This document shows positions 1 to 10,062 of a stretch of 64,000 nucleotides of DNA, in pieces. Source of the stretch: F1-60-MAGs104 sp964355975. Its GTDB lineage: Bacteria > Planctomycetota > Phycisphaerae > Phycisphaerales > SM1A02. The notes beneath the pieces were generated by a model. That model did no database searches, was not told the DNA's origin, and worked only from the letters and a program-made list of their open reading frames with translations. The position numbers were made by a program, and so were the translations under genes. How positions within the stretch are numbered: the stretch's first letter is position 1; the number at the start of each line of letters is the position of its first letter. The DNA lies in NCBI GenBank assembly GCA_964355975.1, contig CAYHFW010000007.1, positions 34,822-98,821 of the forward strand, in the 5' to 3' direction.

Positions 1-592
1 GCGAATCGCCAACACGTCCGACCATCTTGTACGGAAGGCCGCTCGTTGAACACGCGCCGGCCATCACTCCCGCCCTGTCGATCGCCAAGACTCCAATGGT
101 GTCGTGCGGAACATGAATCTCGCCCAGCGCGTTCGTCGCAGCAACGGGAGCAGCTCCGACGACCTCGCCGCTGCGCCACTTGCGCCATGCCTCGCGTGCA
201 TCTGCTGAGAGAAGATCGTTCGGTTCGCGGGGGGCAATCCCTGAAGCGTCTGCAAAAGAATCCGCCCCAGGGCCGGCGAGCATCACATGCTTGGTTCGCT
301 CCATAACCAGCCGAGCCATCTGCGTCACATCGAGGTGTCGAGTCACGGCGCAGACCGCCCCGCACCGCTCGGGCGCCAACATCACGCAAGCGTCAAGGCT
401 CATCGCCCCAGAAGCATCTGGAATTCCTCCAAAACCGACTGAATCTACTGTCGGATCGCCTTCGGCCTCACGCGCAGCGGCGCAAACTGCGTCGAGCGCC
501 GACCCCCCGCCGACGAGTGCCGGCCACGCCCCCGTGCACCCTCGGGCGGAAAAACTCCAAGTCGCCAACATCACTGGTTGAGTCGTTGCCAT
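1..592 (-). CDS. N4-(beta-N-acetylglucosaminyl)-L-asparaginase-like Ntn hydrolase (3' end outside window)
   Basis: Read on the minus strand from an ATG at 592-590, this frame stays open for 197 codons to the window edge, so the C-terminal part is missing. The family cleaves the Asn-GlcNAc bond of glycoproteins or related beta-aspartyl substrates and matures by self-cleavage before a nucleophilic Thr. Visible signatures are GGSALDAV (residues 29-36), SVGFGGIPD (51-59), LDACVM (66-71), then HDTIGV with the expected nucleophile Thr165, and GRVGDS near the edge. These match the aspartylglucosaminidase branch better than generic isoaspartyl peptidases. No convincing signal peptide is seen, although the first 15 residues are fairly hydrophobic. 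It is divergent from the pseudopilin gene at 858. The assignment rests on motif order; substrate specificity is not shown. Confidence 0.85.
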   Translation of the reverse strand, partial: MATTQPVMLATWSFSARGCTGAWPALVGGGSALDAVCAAAREAEGDPTVDSVGFGGIPDASGAMSLDACVMLAPERCGAVCAVTRHLDVTQMARLVMERTKHVMLAGPGADSFADASGIAPREPNDLLSADAREAWRKWRSGEVVGAAPVAATNALGEIHVPHDTIGVLAIDRAGVMAGACSTSGLPYKMVGRVGDS

Positions 593-770
593 AAATCGGT
601 TGGAGGGTAGCCAATCGACCGCGCGCGCTCGAGAAACCCAACGCAAAAAGATCAGAACTGCGCTGCCACCCCCCCAGAGAGTGCGTATCTCTTACTGCTG
701 AGAAGCAAATTGCTTGCAAGCCTGCCGATTGTTTGAGTAGTATTCAGAATCAGGTTCTTGGGGGTATTCG

Positions 771-795
771 TTCAGGTTCGTTCAGGTTGGTTCAG
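771..795. repeat. 10-bp tandem repeat upstream of pseudopilin gene
   Basis: Two and a half head-to-tail copies of a 10-base unit TTCAGGTTSG lie 63-87 bases before the start at 858, and a related CAGGTTCTTG lies just upstream (751-760). One unit per helical turn would place identical bases on one face of the DNA. It may be a regulator site or simple slippage; nothing else supports either reading. The remaining space between 593 and 857 shows no gene; it must hold the divergent promoters. Confidence 0.4.
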
Positions 796-857
796 CGTTT
801 GAGATCGTTTTCAGATCACCAGTTTTCACACGACAGTTCTCCCAAGGTCACCCCACT

Positions 858-1961
858 ATGAAGAGTTTCACAAAGCGTGCATTCACCATCGTCGAGTTGC
901 TCGTGGTCGTCGCGATCATCTCGCTCCTCATCGCCATCCTCTTGCCTGCAATCGGAAAGGCGAAAGACGGAGCGCTTGTCACACAGAGCATCGCAAACCT
1001 GAACAATTTGGGTAAGGCGAATGCGACCTACGGCGCAGACTGGCAAGATCGCCAGTTCACCGCGTGCGCAGATGACTTCGGCGCGGTCGCTGGAAACTGT
1101 GGCACCTACACCGGCTCGGTCGCCTGTCCAGCGCAGCAGATTCTCGGCTGGGATTCCACCGGCGGTCTCTGGGGCTACTGGCTCGGTGGAGGCCTCTGCC
1201 CAGGAAACTACCCAGGAAACTGCGGCAATTGGATCGTTTACTGGCCACAGGAATGGGCATCCACGAACGGATTCTTCGGCGCATGGCGCATGCCAAACGT
1301 GAAGGCGTTCAACGATTACGTCAACGGCAAGTTCTATGACAAGGTCTTTTGGGCACCGAAGGACAAGGTCTATCTCGAAAAGGCCGCTGATGCGTTTGCG
1401 AATCCTGGTGAGTTTTCAGTTCCGCCAAATCCTCCGATCTACTCAACCTATTGCTGGAGCCCAGCGGCGATGTGGTCACCCGACGTCTTGAGTTCAACAA
1501 CTCTCGACTGCGCAAATGCAGGCAAGCCACAAAACTGTGGACCAGGCGCATGGCGTTCACCAGCCGCGAGCCAGGCCTCTTACCCCGACCTCAAGACTCG
1601 CATGATTGAGCATCAGTGGCTGCAGAACAAGGAAGGTGGCGAGTACAACCCAGGTTTCGCTGGTCAGGTTCCTTGGATCTTCAATCAGGGATACAACTCA
1701 GCCCCTGCGACGCTTTACTTCGACGGTCACGTCACCATCGCTGGTGTTTCTGACGCGATGGAAGCGAATGCGCGCGCGATGGGTCAAAATGCAAACAATA
1801 CGAACATGTGCGCGCTGGGTCGGGGATTGTGGCACAAAGGCACCCCAATGGGCACCACCGGCTACTACAGCAACATCGGATACGACATGTTGGTTTCGAC
1901 CAACTATCACATCCTGACGACCGACGGTATCCAGGGACGCGACGTCACTGGCGCCAAGTAA
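858..1961 (+). CDS. Pseudopilin-like protein with H-X9-DG-type C-terminal region (paralogue 1)
   Basis: A 367-residue protein that starts with a short basic leader, then AFTIVELLVVVAIISLLIAI, the type IV prepilin / type II pseudopilin N-terminal signal. Cleavage is expected before Phe, with Ala replacing the usual Gly, and Glu5 of the mature chain is present. The hydrophobic stretch (about residues 9-31) anchors or assembles the protein, and the rest is exported. The body is rich in Trp, Gly and Cys, and a segment near residues 280-292 ending LYFDGHV resembles the DG motif of planctomycete prepilin-associated proteins. The downstream gene (2096-3232) is a close paralogue with the same ending, TTDGIQGRDV. 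Role unknown: surface fibre subunit or secreted structural protein. The start follows a weak AAGGT element. Confidence 0.85.
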   Translation: MKSFTKRAFTIVELLVVVAIISLLIAILLPAIGKAKDGALVTQSIANLNNLGKANATYGADWQDRQFTACADDFGAVAGNCGTYTGSVACPAQQILGWDSTGGLWGYWLGGGLCPGNYPGNCGNWIVYWPQEWASTNGFFGAWRMPNVKAFNDYVNGKFYDKVFWAPKDKVYLEKAADAFANPGEFSVPPNPPIYSTYCWSPAAMWSPDVLSSTTLDCANAGKPQNCGPGAWRSPAASQASYPDLKTRMIEHQWLQNKEGGEYNPGFAGQVPWIFNQGYNSAPATLYFDGHVTIAGVSDAMEANARAMGQNANNTNMCALGRGLWHKGTPMGTTGYYSNIGYDMLVSTNYHILTTDGIQGRDVTGAK

Positions 1962-1994
1962 GTTCGGAATCAATCAGTTTTCAAGACGGTTTTC

Positions 1995-2023
1995 AAACCG
2001 GCGCCACGCGGCGCCGGTTTTTT
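1995..2023 (+). terminator. Intrinsic terminator between the two pseudopilin paralogues
   Basis: An 11-bp perfect stem (AAACCGGCGCC pairing with GGCGCCGGTTT, loop ACGC at 2006-2009) runs straight into a T-rich tail. It starts 33 bases after the stop of the first pseudopilin, so the second gene probably has its own promoter in 2024-2095. Confidence 0.85.
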
Positions 2024-2095
2024 CTTGCGCACTTTCTGCGAATCTTGAGGCGCTGCTGTTGCGATCGCAAGCGATGCAGCGATAGGCTTGTAGTT

Positions 2096-3232
2096 ATGGT
2101 TATTCGACCTAAGACGTTTGCGCTGCGCGCATTCACAATCGTCGAGTTGTTGGTTGTGGTTGCAATCATCTCATTGCTCATCGCGATTCTCTTGCCGGCG
2201 ATTGGAAAGGCGAAAGAAGCCGCGCTCGTCACGCAGAGTGCAGCGAACCTGAACAATCTCGGCAAAGCGAATGCGACCTATGGTGCAGATTGGCAAGATC
2301 GACAATTCACTGCGATCCCAGATGACTTTGGCGCGCCACCCGCAAACGGAAGTTGCGCGATCTATCAATCGCAAGTCGCATGCCTTCCGCAGATGATCGC
2401 TGGTTGGGATGCGACTGGAGGACTCTGGGGATTCTGGATCGCCGGTCAACTCTGTCCCGCTGGATTCCCTGGTAACTGCGGCAACATTCCTGTCTACATC
2501 GCCAACGAGTGGAGTTATGCCAACGGCGTCTTTGGGTCGTGGAGATTGTGCAACTACAAGGCGTTCAACGATTACCTCAACGGCAAGTATTACGATCCGG
2601 TTTTTTGGGCGCCGAAGGATCGCATGAATCTCGATGATGCAGCGCCAGCGCTCGCGTATCCCGGCGAGTTTTGTCCGCCAGGATCAACGGGCGGAAGTTC
2701 GATTCGCTCGACCTATGTGTGGAGTCCTGCGGCGATGTGGGCTCCCGATGTCATGTCATCGACGGTCGCCGAGTCGCCCAACGCAGGAAAACCAAATCAG
2801 TGTGGTCCTGGTGCGTACCGCGCGCCGGGTGCAGGAATGGCGACCTATCCCGATCTCAAAACACGCATGATTGAGCGCATTTGGCTGCAAAACCGCGAGG
2901 GTGGCGAATACTGCAGCGCATTCACTCCCGATTCTCCGTGGCTCTTCAATCAGGGCTACAACTCGGCGCCGGTGTGCTTGTACTTCGACGGACACGTGCA
3001 GATGACTGGTGTCTCCGACGCGATGGAAGCGGATGCGCGCGTCAAGGGGCAGAATGCGACGAACACGAATGTCGCCGCCAATGCACGGGGACTCTGGCAT
3101 CGCGGCACGCCACTCGGCGGAGACTTCAACGCCTACTACACAGCGCAGGCGTACGACCAACTCGTGAACACCGCGTTTCATGTGCTCACGACCGACGGAA
3201 TTCAAGGTCGCGATGTCGTTGGCGCGAAGTAG
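2096..3232 (+). CDS. Pseudopilin-like protein (paralogue 2)
   Basis: A 378-residue protein starting at ATG 2096, which gives the short basic leader MVIRPKTFALRA before FTIVELLVVVAIISLLIA. Reading further upstream in the same frame would add about 96 residues that overlap the previous gene, so the longer version is rejected. It is aligned with the 858-1961 protein along its whole length (same LNNLGKANATYGADWQDRQF block, same YPDLKTRMIE and FNQGYNSAP blocks, same ending), so the two genes are a tandem duplication. Differences cluster in the middle Cys/Gly-rich part. It sits behind the terminator at 1995-2023 and carries one copy of the dispersed repeat after its stop. Confidence 0.85.
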   Translation: MVIRPKTFALRAFTIVELLVVVAIISLLIAILLPAIGKAKEAALVTQSAANLNNLGKANATYGADWQDRQFTAIPDDFGAPPANGSCAIYQSQVACLPQMIAGWDATGGLWGFWIAGQLCPAGFPGNCGNIPVYIANEWSYANGVFGSWRLCNYKAFNDYLNGKYYDPVFWAPKDRMNLDDAAPALAYPGEFCPPGSTGGSSIRSTYVWSPAAMWAPDVMSSTVAESPNAGKPNQCGPGAYRAPGAGMATYPDLKTRMIERIWLQNREGGEYCSAFTPDSPWLFNQGYNSAPVCLYFDGHVQMTGVSDAMEADARVKGQNATNTNVAANARGLWHRGTPLGGDFNAYYTAQAYDQLVNTAFHVLTTDGIQGRDVVGAK

Positions 3233-3273
3233 TTTTTCTGAGTGACGCAGGTCAGTCGGTGTGAGAGCGGCGG

Positions 3274-3373
3274 AATGCTTCACTCGGCGCTCAAACAGCC
3301 CTCGCCGAGCTGCGCAGACTTGCTCGGCTCAGGAACTCGCGCGAGCGAAGATTCCGCCGCGTTGACGCAAGCG
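3274..3373 (+). repeat. Dispersed ~100-bp element, copy 1
   Basis: This stretch matches the reverse complement of 63902-64000 with only three substitutions and one single-base indel over about 100 bases. It is GC-rich and can fold: CTCGGCG (3283-3289) pairs with CGCCGAG (3303-3309), and an ACTCGCGCGAGC palindrome follows. No protein is likely here. It lies between two converging genes. It could be a REP-like intergenic repeat or a small structured RNA; the sequence alone does not decide. Confidence 0.8.
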
Positions 3374-3423
3374 AATCACGCGTGAGAGCAACATCACGCC
3401 GAGTCACCAATCTCAGCAGCCCG

Positions 3424-4776
3424 TTAGGGACCGCCAAGGCCGGGAGCGGTCGGACCTTTTTCGGCGCCGACTGGGTTCGATTTCTTTCCACCGAGCGGCT
3501 GCACCTTTGGCGCAGTTGGTGCCGCGACAGGGTCACTCGACTTGCGCGCATTCGGTGCGGCTTCTTGGACGGCGCCATCTTCGCTCGTCGTCACTGGCGC
3601 ATCTGGATTGCTCGGTGCGGGTTCGGCGGGAGCGGATGTGGGAGAAGTTGCGAGAGGACTTTTCGCGAGTTGGTTTTCGTCGCGCGTAACAACTGCGTAG
3701 AGATTGCGATCACCTGCCGCGTTGAGCAGCCACGAGACATCGATCGCTTCTTCGGCAGGAGGGCGCTTGCTTGCTTCGATCAGTTCGTCTTTCCACTCAC
3801 GCCCCGACTTGCTGCGTGCGCGCACGAATTCTGCTTCCTTCGCGCCGATTCCAGTAAAGACAAGTTCGCCCTTCTCACTCGTTGTTGATCCGCGCCACGA
3901 TCCAACTGCGCTCGCAGTGAACTTGGGACGCATGACGGCAACACCGTCTGCGATTGCGGCGGCATGAATAAGCGCGTCGTTTTCTGCCGAGAGCGCAAGA
4001 AAGAGATGCGTCGTTGAGCCGATGTTGGCCGCTGAGATGTCGAGTACTTCGGCGCCCACTGCGAGCCGTCCATCAAGTGGCATCTTCTTGTCTGCCTCAA
4101 CACGCCATGATCGTCCGTGGTCGGTCGAGAGGGCAGACATCACACAGCGTGGCGCCCCCGCGACTGCGAAATCACGCGCGATGAAAAACATTCGCAATCG
4201 ATCCGCGCCCGCACTGCAGACGCACGGATTCTCGGGGCCATCCATTGTTTCTGGCAACCCTTCAAATGTGCAGTACTCGAGTTCGCCCCATTGAAAACCA
4301 CCATTCTGCGTGGTCGATCGGGCGATCGACCCGAACAGAGCCGGGTTGTCGGCTGGAAACTGCTGCACGAACAACCCGATCGAAGTGTCAGAGAGCGGGA
4401 TGAGTGTCGGCGATGAAGCCCCAGCAAAAATGGCTGGCGCGAACAGTTCTGTCGATTGCGTGAAGTAAGTCTGCACCGAGTCGCACCACGCCCCAACAGC
4501 GCCGCTGCGCGCCGCCTCGATGCGCAACGACCGCGCCATCGCGACTGCTGCCTTCGCCTCTGCCGCTGAATTGCTTTCGTTCGAGGGAGTTGCAGGCGAG
4601 TCGCTCGCGGGTGCATCCGCGGGCGCTGACTTGGATGGCGGCAACTTCCAACTCGCCGGCGGCTTCTTTTTCGGTGGATCGCTCTGCGGTGTGGCTGTCG
4701 CGTGTGCCGCTGCGACTGCGGCCACGAGCGCCGCAGACGCGATGGTGCGTGTGATTGTGTTTCGCGCTGCGCTCAT
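3424..4776 (-). CDS. Secreted protein of unknown function, possible sialidase-like propeller
   Basis: A 450-residue protein. The start is taken at ATG 4776 because it gives a normal signal peptide (basic head, TIASAALVAAVAAAHATA core) and because the upstream extension overlaps the groEL terminator. After the signal comes a Pro/Lys/Ser-rich linker (about 30-60). A central domain contains repeated beta-strand-like segments and one DHGRSWR block similar to the Asp-box of BNR/sialidase propellers. The last ~80 residues are Pro/Ala/Ser-rich low complexity. Probably exported to the periplasm or surface. No catalytic residues can be named. It converges on the pseudopilin gene and follows groEL after a terminator. 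Confidence 0.6.
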   Translation of the reverse strand: MSAARNTITRTIASAALVAAVAAAHATATPQSDPPKKKPPASWKLPPSKSAPADAPASDSPATPSNESNSAAEAKAAVAMARSLRIEAARSGAVGAWCDSVQTYFTQSTELFAPAIFAGASSPTLIPLSDTSIGLFVQQFPADNPALFGSIARSTTQNGGFQWGELEYCTFEGLPETMDGPENPCVCSAGADRLRMFFIARDFAVAGAPRCVMSALSTDHGRSWRVEADKKMPLDGRLAVGAEVLDISAANIGSTTHLFLALSAENDALIHAAAIADGVAVMRPKFTASAVGSWRGSTTSEKGELVFTGIGAKEAEFVRARSKSGREWKDELIEASKRPPAEEAIDVSWLLNAAGDRNLYAVVTRDENQLAKSPLATSPTSAPAEPAPSNPDAPVTTSEDGAVQEAAPNARKSSDPVAAPTAPKVQPLGGKKSNPVGAEKGPTAPGLGGP

Positions 4777-4810
4777 GCAACGAATCGTACGGATGGATTC
4801 ATCGTGATGA

Positions 4811-4848
4811 CAAAAGAAAAGACCCCGCCCATTTCTGGGTGGGGTCTT
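4811..4848 (-). terminator. Intrinsic terminator of groEL
   Basis: On the minus strand a 12-bp stem (AAGACCCCACCC with GGGCGGGGTCTT, one G-T pair, loop of six) is followed by TTTTCTTTTG. It begins 63 bases after the groEL stop and ends before the start of the next minus-strand gene. Confidence 0.85.
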
Positions 4849-4910
4849 GCAAGTCGACCAGTGCGGCACGCGGGGAGACGCTCCCGATGGCGCAATCTGA
4901 GTCGATTCGA

Positions 4911-6545
<1,635 letters not shown>

Positions 6546-6599
6546 TGAAGACTCCGTATGGATTGATGTGTCTGAGTGAGTGTGAGTGGAGAAACAGAA

Positions 6600-6890
6600 T
6601 TAGTCGATCACGCCCAAGACATCTTCTTCGGTCATGATGAGGAAGGTCTCGCCGTCGATCTTGATTTCGGTGCCTGAGTAGGTCGTGAAGAGCACGGTGT
6701 CGCCCTTCTTCACTGAGAAAGGCATGTACTTGCCAGTGTCCTTGTTGAGGATTCCCGATCCGAGTGCCACGATCTTGCCTTGCTTTGGCTTGTCCTTGGC
6801 GGACTCAGGAAGGAAGATTCCAGAATCGGTCTTGGTCTGCGCCTCATTGCGCTTGACGATGATCTTGTCTCCGAGTGGTCGAACTTTCAT
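6600..6890 (-). CDS. groS: Co-chaperonin GroES
   Basis: A 96-residue protein that forms the seven-membered lid on GroEL. It begins MKVRPLGDKIIVKR, has the mobile-loop region SGIFLPESA around residues 24-32, then GKIVALGSG and a TYSGTEIKIDGE block ending in a normal EEDVLGVID tail. Length and motif order are standard. Only 40 bases separate it from the receiver-like gene upstream, so groES-groEL may be co-transcribed with that gene or use a promoter inside it. Confidence 0.97.
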   Translation of the reverse strand: MKVRPLGDKIIVKRNEAQTKTDSGIFLPESAKDKPKQGKIVALGSGILNKDTGKYMPFSVKKGDTVLFTTYSGTEIKIDGETFLIMTEEDVLGVID

Positions 6891-6930
6891 GTGTGTGCCT
6901 TTCTATAAAAACTGCTGTCAGAAACTGGAC

Positions 6931-7440
6931 TCAATACGCTGGCCAATGGCCCGCGTAATGACGTTGAACGACCCGCCGGAGAGTTTCCAACATGGACTCC
7001 AGCGGGACGGGACGCTCAAGAACTGAAAATGCGCCTTCGCGCATCGCTTCGGCGAGACCGCGCTCAGATTCACGCGCCGAAATTTGACGGGGACGCACCA
7101 CCACCATCGGCGGCACTGGACTCATCGCACGAAGCAAATGCAAGACGCGCGCGCCGAGCTTTTCGTTCTGGGCGACCTGCGAGTCATCGGCTGGAGTCGC
7201 GAGATCGATCACCGCGATGTGCACGCGATTGTGCAAGATCACGTTGCGCGCCTCTTGCGCGGTGCGACTGCGAATGCAGCGAATTCCCATCGGTTGCAAG
7301 AGCGGCGGCAGCTGGTCTGCGAACGAGTCTTCGCGCCATCCTGCATAGGCCAACAGCAGGTTCAACCTCGGCGAACCACCCGCGGCGGGTGACGTCTGGG
7401 CGTTCTGCAAACCGAGGTTTTGGTGCAAATTTGCAACCAT
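6931..7440 (-). CDS. Degenerate response-regulator receiver-like protein
   Basis: A 169-residue protein with the alternating beta/alpha pattern of a CheY-like receiver between about residues 25 and 160. The central beta-3 Asp is present (Asp79 in HIAVIDL). The acidic pair normally found after beta-1 is missing, the beta-4 Ser/Thr is replaced within VVVRPR, and the conserved Lys is Arg143 in LERPVP. Phosphorylation in the usual way is therefore doubtful. No output domain follows. It lies immediately upstream of groES-groEL on the same strand and is divergent from asnS. A role in control of the chaperonin genes is only a guess from position. Confidence 0.65.
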   Translation of the reverse strand: MVANLHQNLGLQNAQTSPAAGGSPRLNLLLAYAGWREDSFADQLPPLLQPMGIRCIRSRTAQEARNVILHNRVHIAVIDLATPADDSQVAQNEKLGARVLHLLRAMSPVPPMVVVRPRQISARESERGLAEAMREGAFSVLERPVPLESMLETLRRVVQRHYAGHWPAY

Positions 7441-7592
7441 GAGCGGGGCTTTAGAGCAAACCGCGTGCCACCCCGCGAATGGGCACCCCTGCCCTCAAAC
7501 CGATCCATCCCGCCCCAAGCGGGGTTTTTGATTGAAATCTGCCAAATTGGCGGGAGGGTGCCGATCGCAACCCCGCCATATACCTTTGGCGA

Positions 7593-9005
7593 ATGATCGA
7601 TATCTCAGTCAGTCAACTCTTTCGCGACCCCAACTCCTACCTCGGCAAGAGCGTGCGCCTCAAGGGGTGGGTGCGCACCCGGCGCGATTCAAAGGCTGGC
7701 ATCTCGTTCATCCAAGTGAGCGATGGATCATGCTTCGATGCCGCGCAGGTGGTTGTTGCGAATTCGGTGAGTAACTACGCGAGCGAGATTCAGAAACTCA
7801 CCGCAAGTTGCTCGATCATCGCGCAGGGTGAGATTGTCGCGAGTCAAGGCAAGGGCCAGCCTGTCGAAATGCAAGCGACCAGCGTTGAAGTTGTTGGATG
7901 GGTCGAAGATCCAGACACCTATCCGATTCAACCCAAGCCACACTCGTTTGAGTATCTGCGCGAGGTCGCGCATCTACGCCCACGCACGAACACCTTTGGC
8001 GCGATCGGTCGAGTGCGGCACTCACTCGCGATGGCAGTGCATCGGTTCTTCAGCGATCAAGGGTTCTTTTGGATTCACACGCCGATCATTACTGGAAGTG
8101 ACTGCGAAGGTGCTGGTCAAATGTTTCGTGTCTCGACACTTGATCTCGCGAATCTCCCGCGCACGCCTGACGGAAAGGTCGACTTCTCGCAAGACTTCTT
8201 CGGCAAGGAGACGCACCTCACAGTCTCTGGACAACTCAACGTAGAGACGTGGTGCAGTGCTCTGAGCAAGGTCTACACATTCGGCCCGACGTTTCGCGCA
8301 GAGAATTCGAACACGAGCCGCCACTTGTCTGAGTTCTGGATGATCGAGCCTGAAGTCGCATTCGCAACGCTCAACGAAGATGCGCAACTCGCTGAAAACC
8401 TGCTGAAATACATGCTGACCGCGCTGCTCAACGAACGCGGCGATGACATGAAGTTTTTCGCTGAGCGCATCGACAAAGAGTGCATCAACCGAGTGCAGAA
8501 GCTGGTCGAATCGCCATTCGAACGCATGGATTACACCGATGGCATTCGCCACCTTGAAGCCGCAATCGCCAAGGGGCACAAGTTTGAGTATCCAGTCTCG
8601 TGGGGCACCGACTTGCAGAGCGAGCATGAGCGCTATCTCACTGAGCAGCTCGTTGGGCGTCCTGTGATCTTGATGAACTATCCCAAAGACATCAAGGCGT
8701 TCTACATGCGCATGAACGACGATGGCAAGACTGTCGCGGCGATGGACATTCTTGCGCCAGGGATTGGTGAGATTGTCGGTGGCAGTCAACGCGAAGAGCG
8801 ACTCGACATGCTCGACAAACGCATCGACGAAATGAAACTCGATCGCAATGCATACAGTTGGTATCGCGACTTGCGCCGTTACGGGACGGTGCCGCACGCG
8901 GGCTTCGGACTCGGCTTCGAACGGACGATCGTCTATGCGACCGGCATGGCGAATGTGCGCGATGTCATTCCGTTTGCGCGCACTCCGAAGAGCTGCGAAT
9001 TCTGA
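7593..9005 (+). CDS. asnS: Asparaginyl-tRNA synthetase
   Basis: A 470-residue class IIb aminoacyl-tRNA synthetase that charges tRNA-Asn with asparagine. An OB-fold anticodon-binding domain comes first (about 1-105; KGWVRTRRDSKAGISFIQVS). The catalytic domain follows: motif 2 at FRAENSNTSRHLSEFW, ALLNERGDD insert region, and motif 3 at GFGLGFERTIVYATG, ending NVRDVIPFARTP as in bacterial AsnRS. The ending and the motif 2 context separate it from AspRS. The start at 7593 gives the usual N-terminus. It stands alone between two minus-strand groups, with 152 bases of upstream space for its promoter. Confidence 0.97.
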   Translation: MIDISVSQLFRDPNSYLGKSVRLKGWVRTRRDSKAGISFIQVSDGSCFDAAQVVVANSVSNYASEIQKLTASCSIIAQGEIVASQGKGQPVEMQATSVEVVGWVEDPDTYPIQPKPHSFEYLREVAHLRPRTNTFGAIGRVRHSLAMAVHRFFSDQGFFWIHTPIITGSDCEGAGQMFRVSTLDLANLPRTPDGKVDFSQDFFGKETHLTVSGQLNVETWCSALSKVYTFGPTFRAENSNTSRHLSEFWMIEPEVAFATLNEDAQLAENLLKYMLTALLNERGDDMKFFAERIDKECINRVQKLVESPFERMDYTDGIRHLEAAIAKGHKFEYPVSWGTDLQSEHERYLTEQLVGRPVILMNYPKDIKAFYMRMNDDGKTVAAMDILAPGIGEIVGGSQREERLDMLDKRIDEMKLDRNAYSWYRDLRRYGTVPHAGFGLGFERTIVYATGMANVRDVIPFARTPKSCEF

Positions 9006-9015
9006 TCGGGCGCGG

Positions 9016-10062
9016 CTACTGATTTTGATTGCGCGGCATCATTGGAGGAAAGATGCCAGGCAAGAGAAGGTCGCGAAAGTGCATGAAATCGCGCCGCCAC
9101 GAGCCAGTTGCGAGGTTGTCGGCGGGCTGTGGAAAGAATGGTCCATAGCCGCCGCCCGGAGGCCCCTCGACCAGCGAGACGAGGCGCGAATTCTGCAGCG
9201 AATACTGCTCTGTCGATCCATCAACGAAGCTATAGGTGATGTGCTCGGGTTCCCAGAATGCTGGCGTGTCGATCCAGCCTTGCCATCCACCTGCGGTGCC
9301 CCACGCGCCGGGATTCGGCGCACCAGCAGGCGCTGGAGTTCCAACTGGTGGGCGCGGATCGATGACCCATGGCTGTTGGTTGTAGTTCAGCCCCGTGGTG
9401 CCGTCCGATTCAACGATGCAGAAAAGTGTTCTCGACGGCTCTTTGATGTGGTTGACATGCGTCGTGATCATCTCGCGCGGCGTGACCCCCTGCGCGCAGA
9501 ACCACGGGGTCCACGTTTGACCGAATCCAAAATTATCGTGCGGAGTCGTCACTCCCACAAATGCACTGAGCGAGTAGCTGCGAATTCGACTGGTTGGATC
9601 GAGCGGCGAACGATAGAGCTGCGTCGATCCCATGTATGGATAGAGCCGTCCATTCGAGAGCGCCTTCGCATTCACGTTGGGGGTGTTGAGGCCGTACTCG
9701 TATTCGACGCCGCCGACGAGCCCCGCACCAAAGTCAGCGACCCACGAGTGATAGGAGTTGCTCGCAGTATTGCCATTGTTGATCAACATCGGAAAGTTGC
9801 CGCAGGGCAGCGAGTAGGTGTGCACGAGATCGCCAGGGATGGATGTTCGCGGGCTCGCCATCGCGCCGCCGTTGTCGACTGAGTACGCGACCTGCGCAAA
9901 TGAAATCTGTCGTTGGTTCGACAGACACGATGCAACACGCGACAACAGATGCGCCTTTGCGATGCCGACGATCAAGAGCGCGACAAGCAGCGCGATGATC
10001 GCGATGACGACGAGCAGTTCGGTCACGGTGAATGCGCGGATGTCAGCGCGTCGAACTTTCAT
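9016..10062 (-). CDS. Pseudopilin-like protein, array member 4 (last)
   Basis: A 348-residue exported protein with the prepilin signal RAFTVTELLVVIAIIALLVA right after a short basic leader. The start at ATG 10062 overlaps the stop of the previous array member (ATGA). Conserved blocks shared by all four members follow: CLSNQRQIS (about 48-56), CGNFPM, LYPYMGS, SPLDPTSRIRSYSLSAFVGV, WFCAQGVTPRE, VIDPRPP, ITYSFVDGSTE and a C-terminal PADNLATGSWRRDFMHF segment. The VDG element near the end is similar to the H-X9-DG motif of planctomycete prepilin-associated proteins. It ends only 10 bases from the convergent asnS stop. Function unknown; likely a surface or envelope fibre subunit. Confidence 0.85.
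   Translation of the reverse strand: MKVRRADIRAFTVTELLVVIAIIALLVALLIVGIAKAHLLSRVASCLSNQRQISFAQVAYSVDNGGAMASPRTSIPGDLVHTYSLPCGNFPMLINNGNTASNSYHSWVADFGAGLVGGVEYEYGLNTPNVNAKALSNGRLYPYMGSTQLYRSPLDPTSRIRSYSLSAFVGVTTPHDNFGFGQTWTPWFCAQGVTPREMITTHVNHIKEPSRTLFCIVESDGTTGLNYNQQPWVIDPRPPVGTPAPAGAPNPGAWGTAGGWQGWIDTPAFWEPEHITYSFVDGSTEQYSLQNSRLVSLVEGPPGGGYGPFFPQPADNLATGSWRRDFMHFRDLLLPGIFPPMMPRNQNQ

Noticed and set aside
6891..6930. CIRCE / HrcA operator upstream of groES
   Set aside because: I looked for TTAGCACTC-N9-GAGTGCTAA on both strands in the gap and the upstream gene end and did not see it.
7510..7530. Terminator hairpin CCCGC-CCCAA-GCGGG followed by TTTTT
   Set aside because: The stem has only five pairs and the position is just before asnS, where no plus-strand gene ends. 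Probably coincidence.
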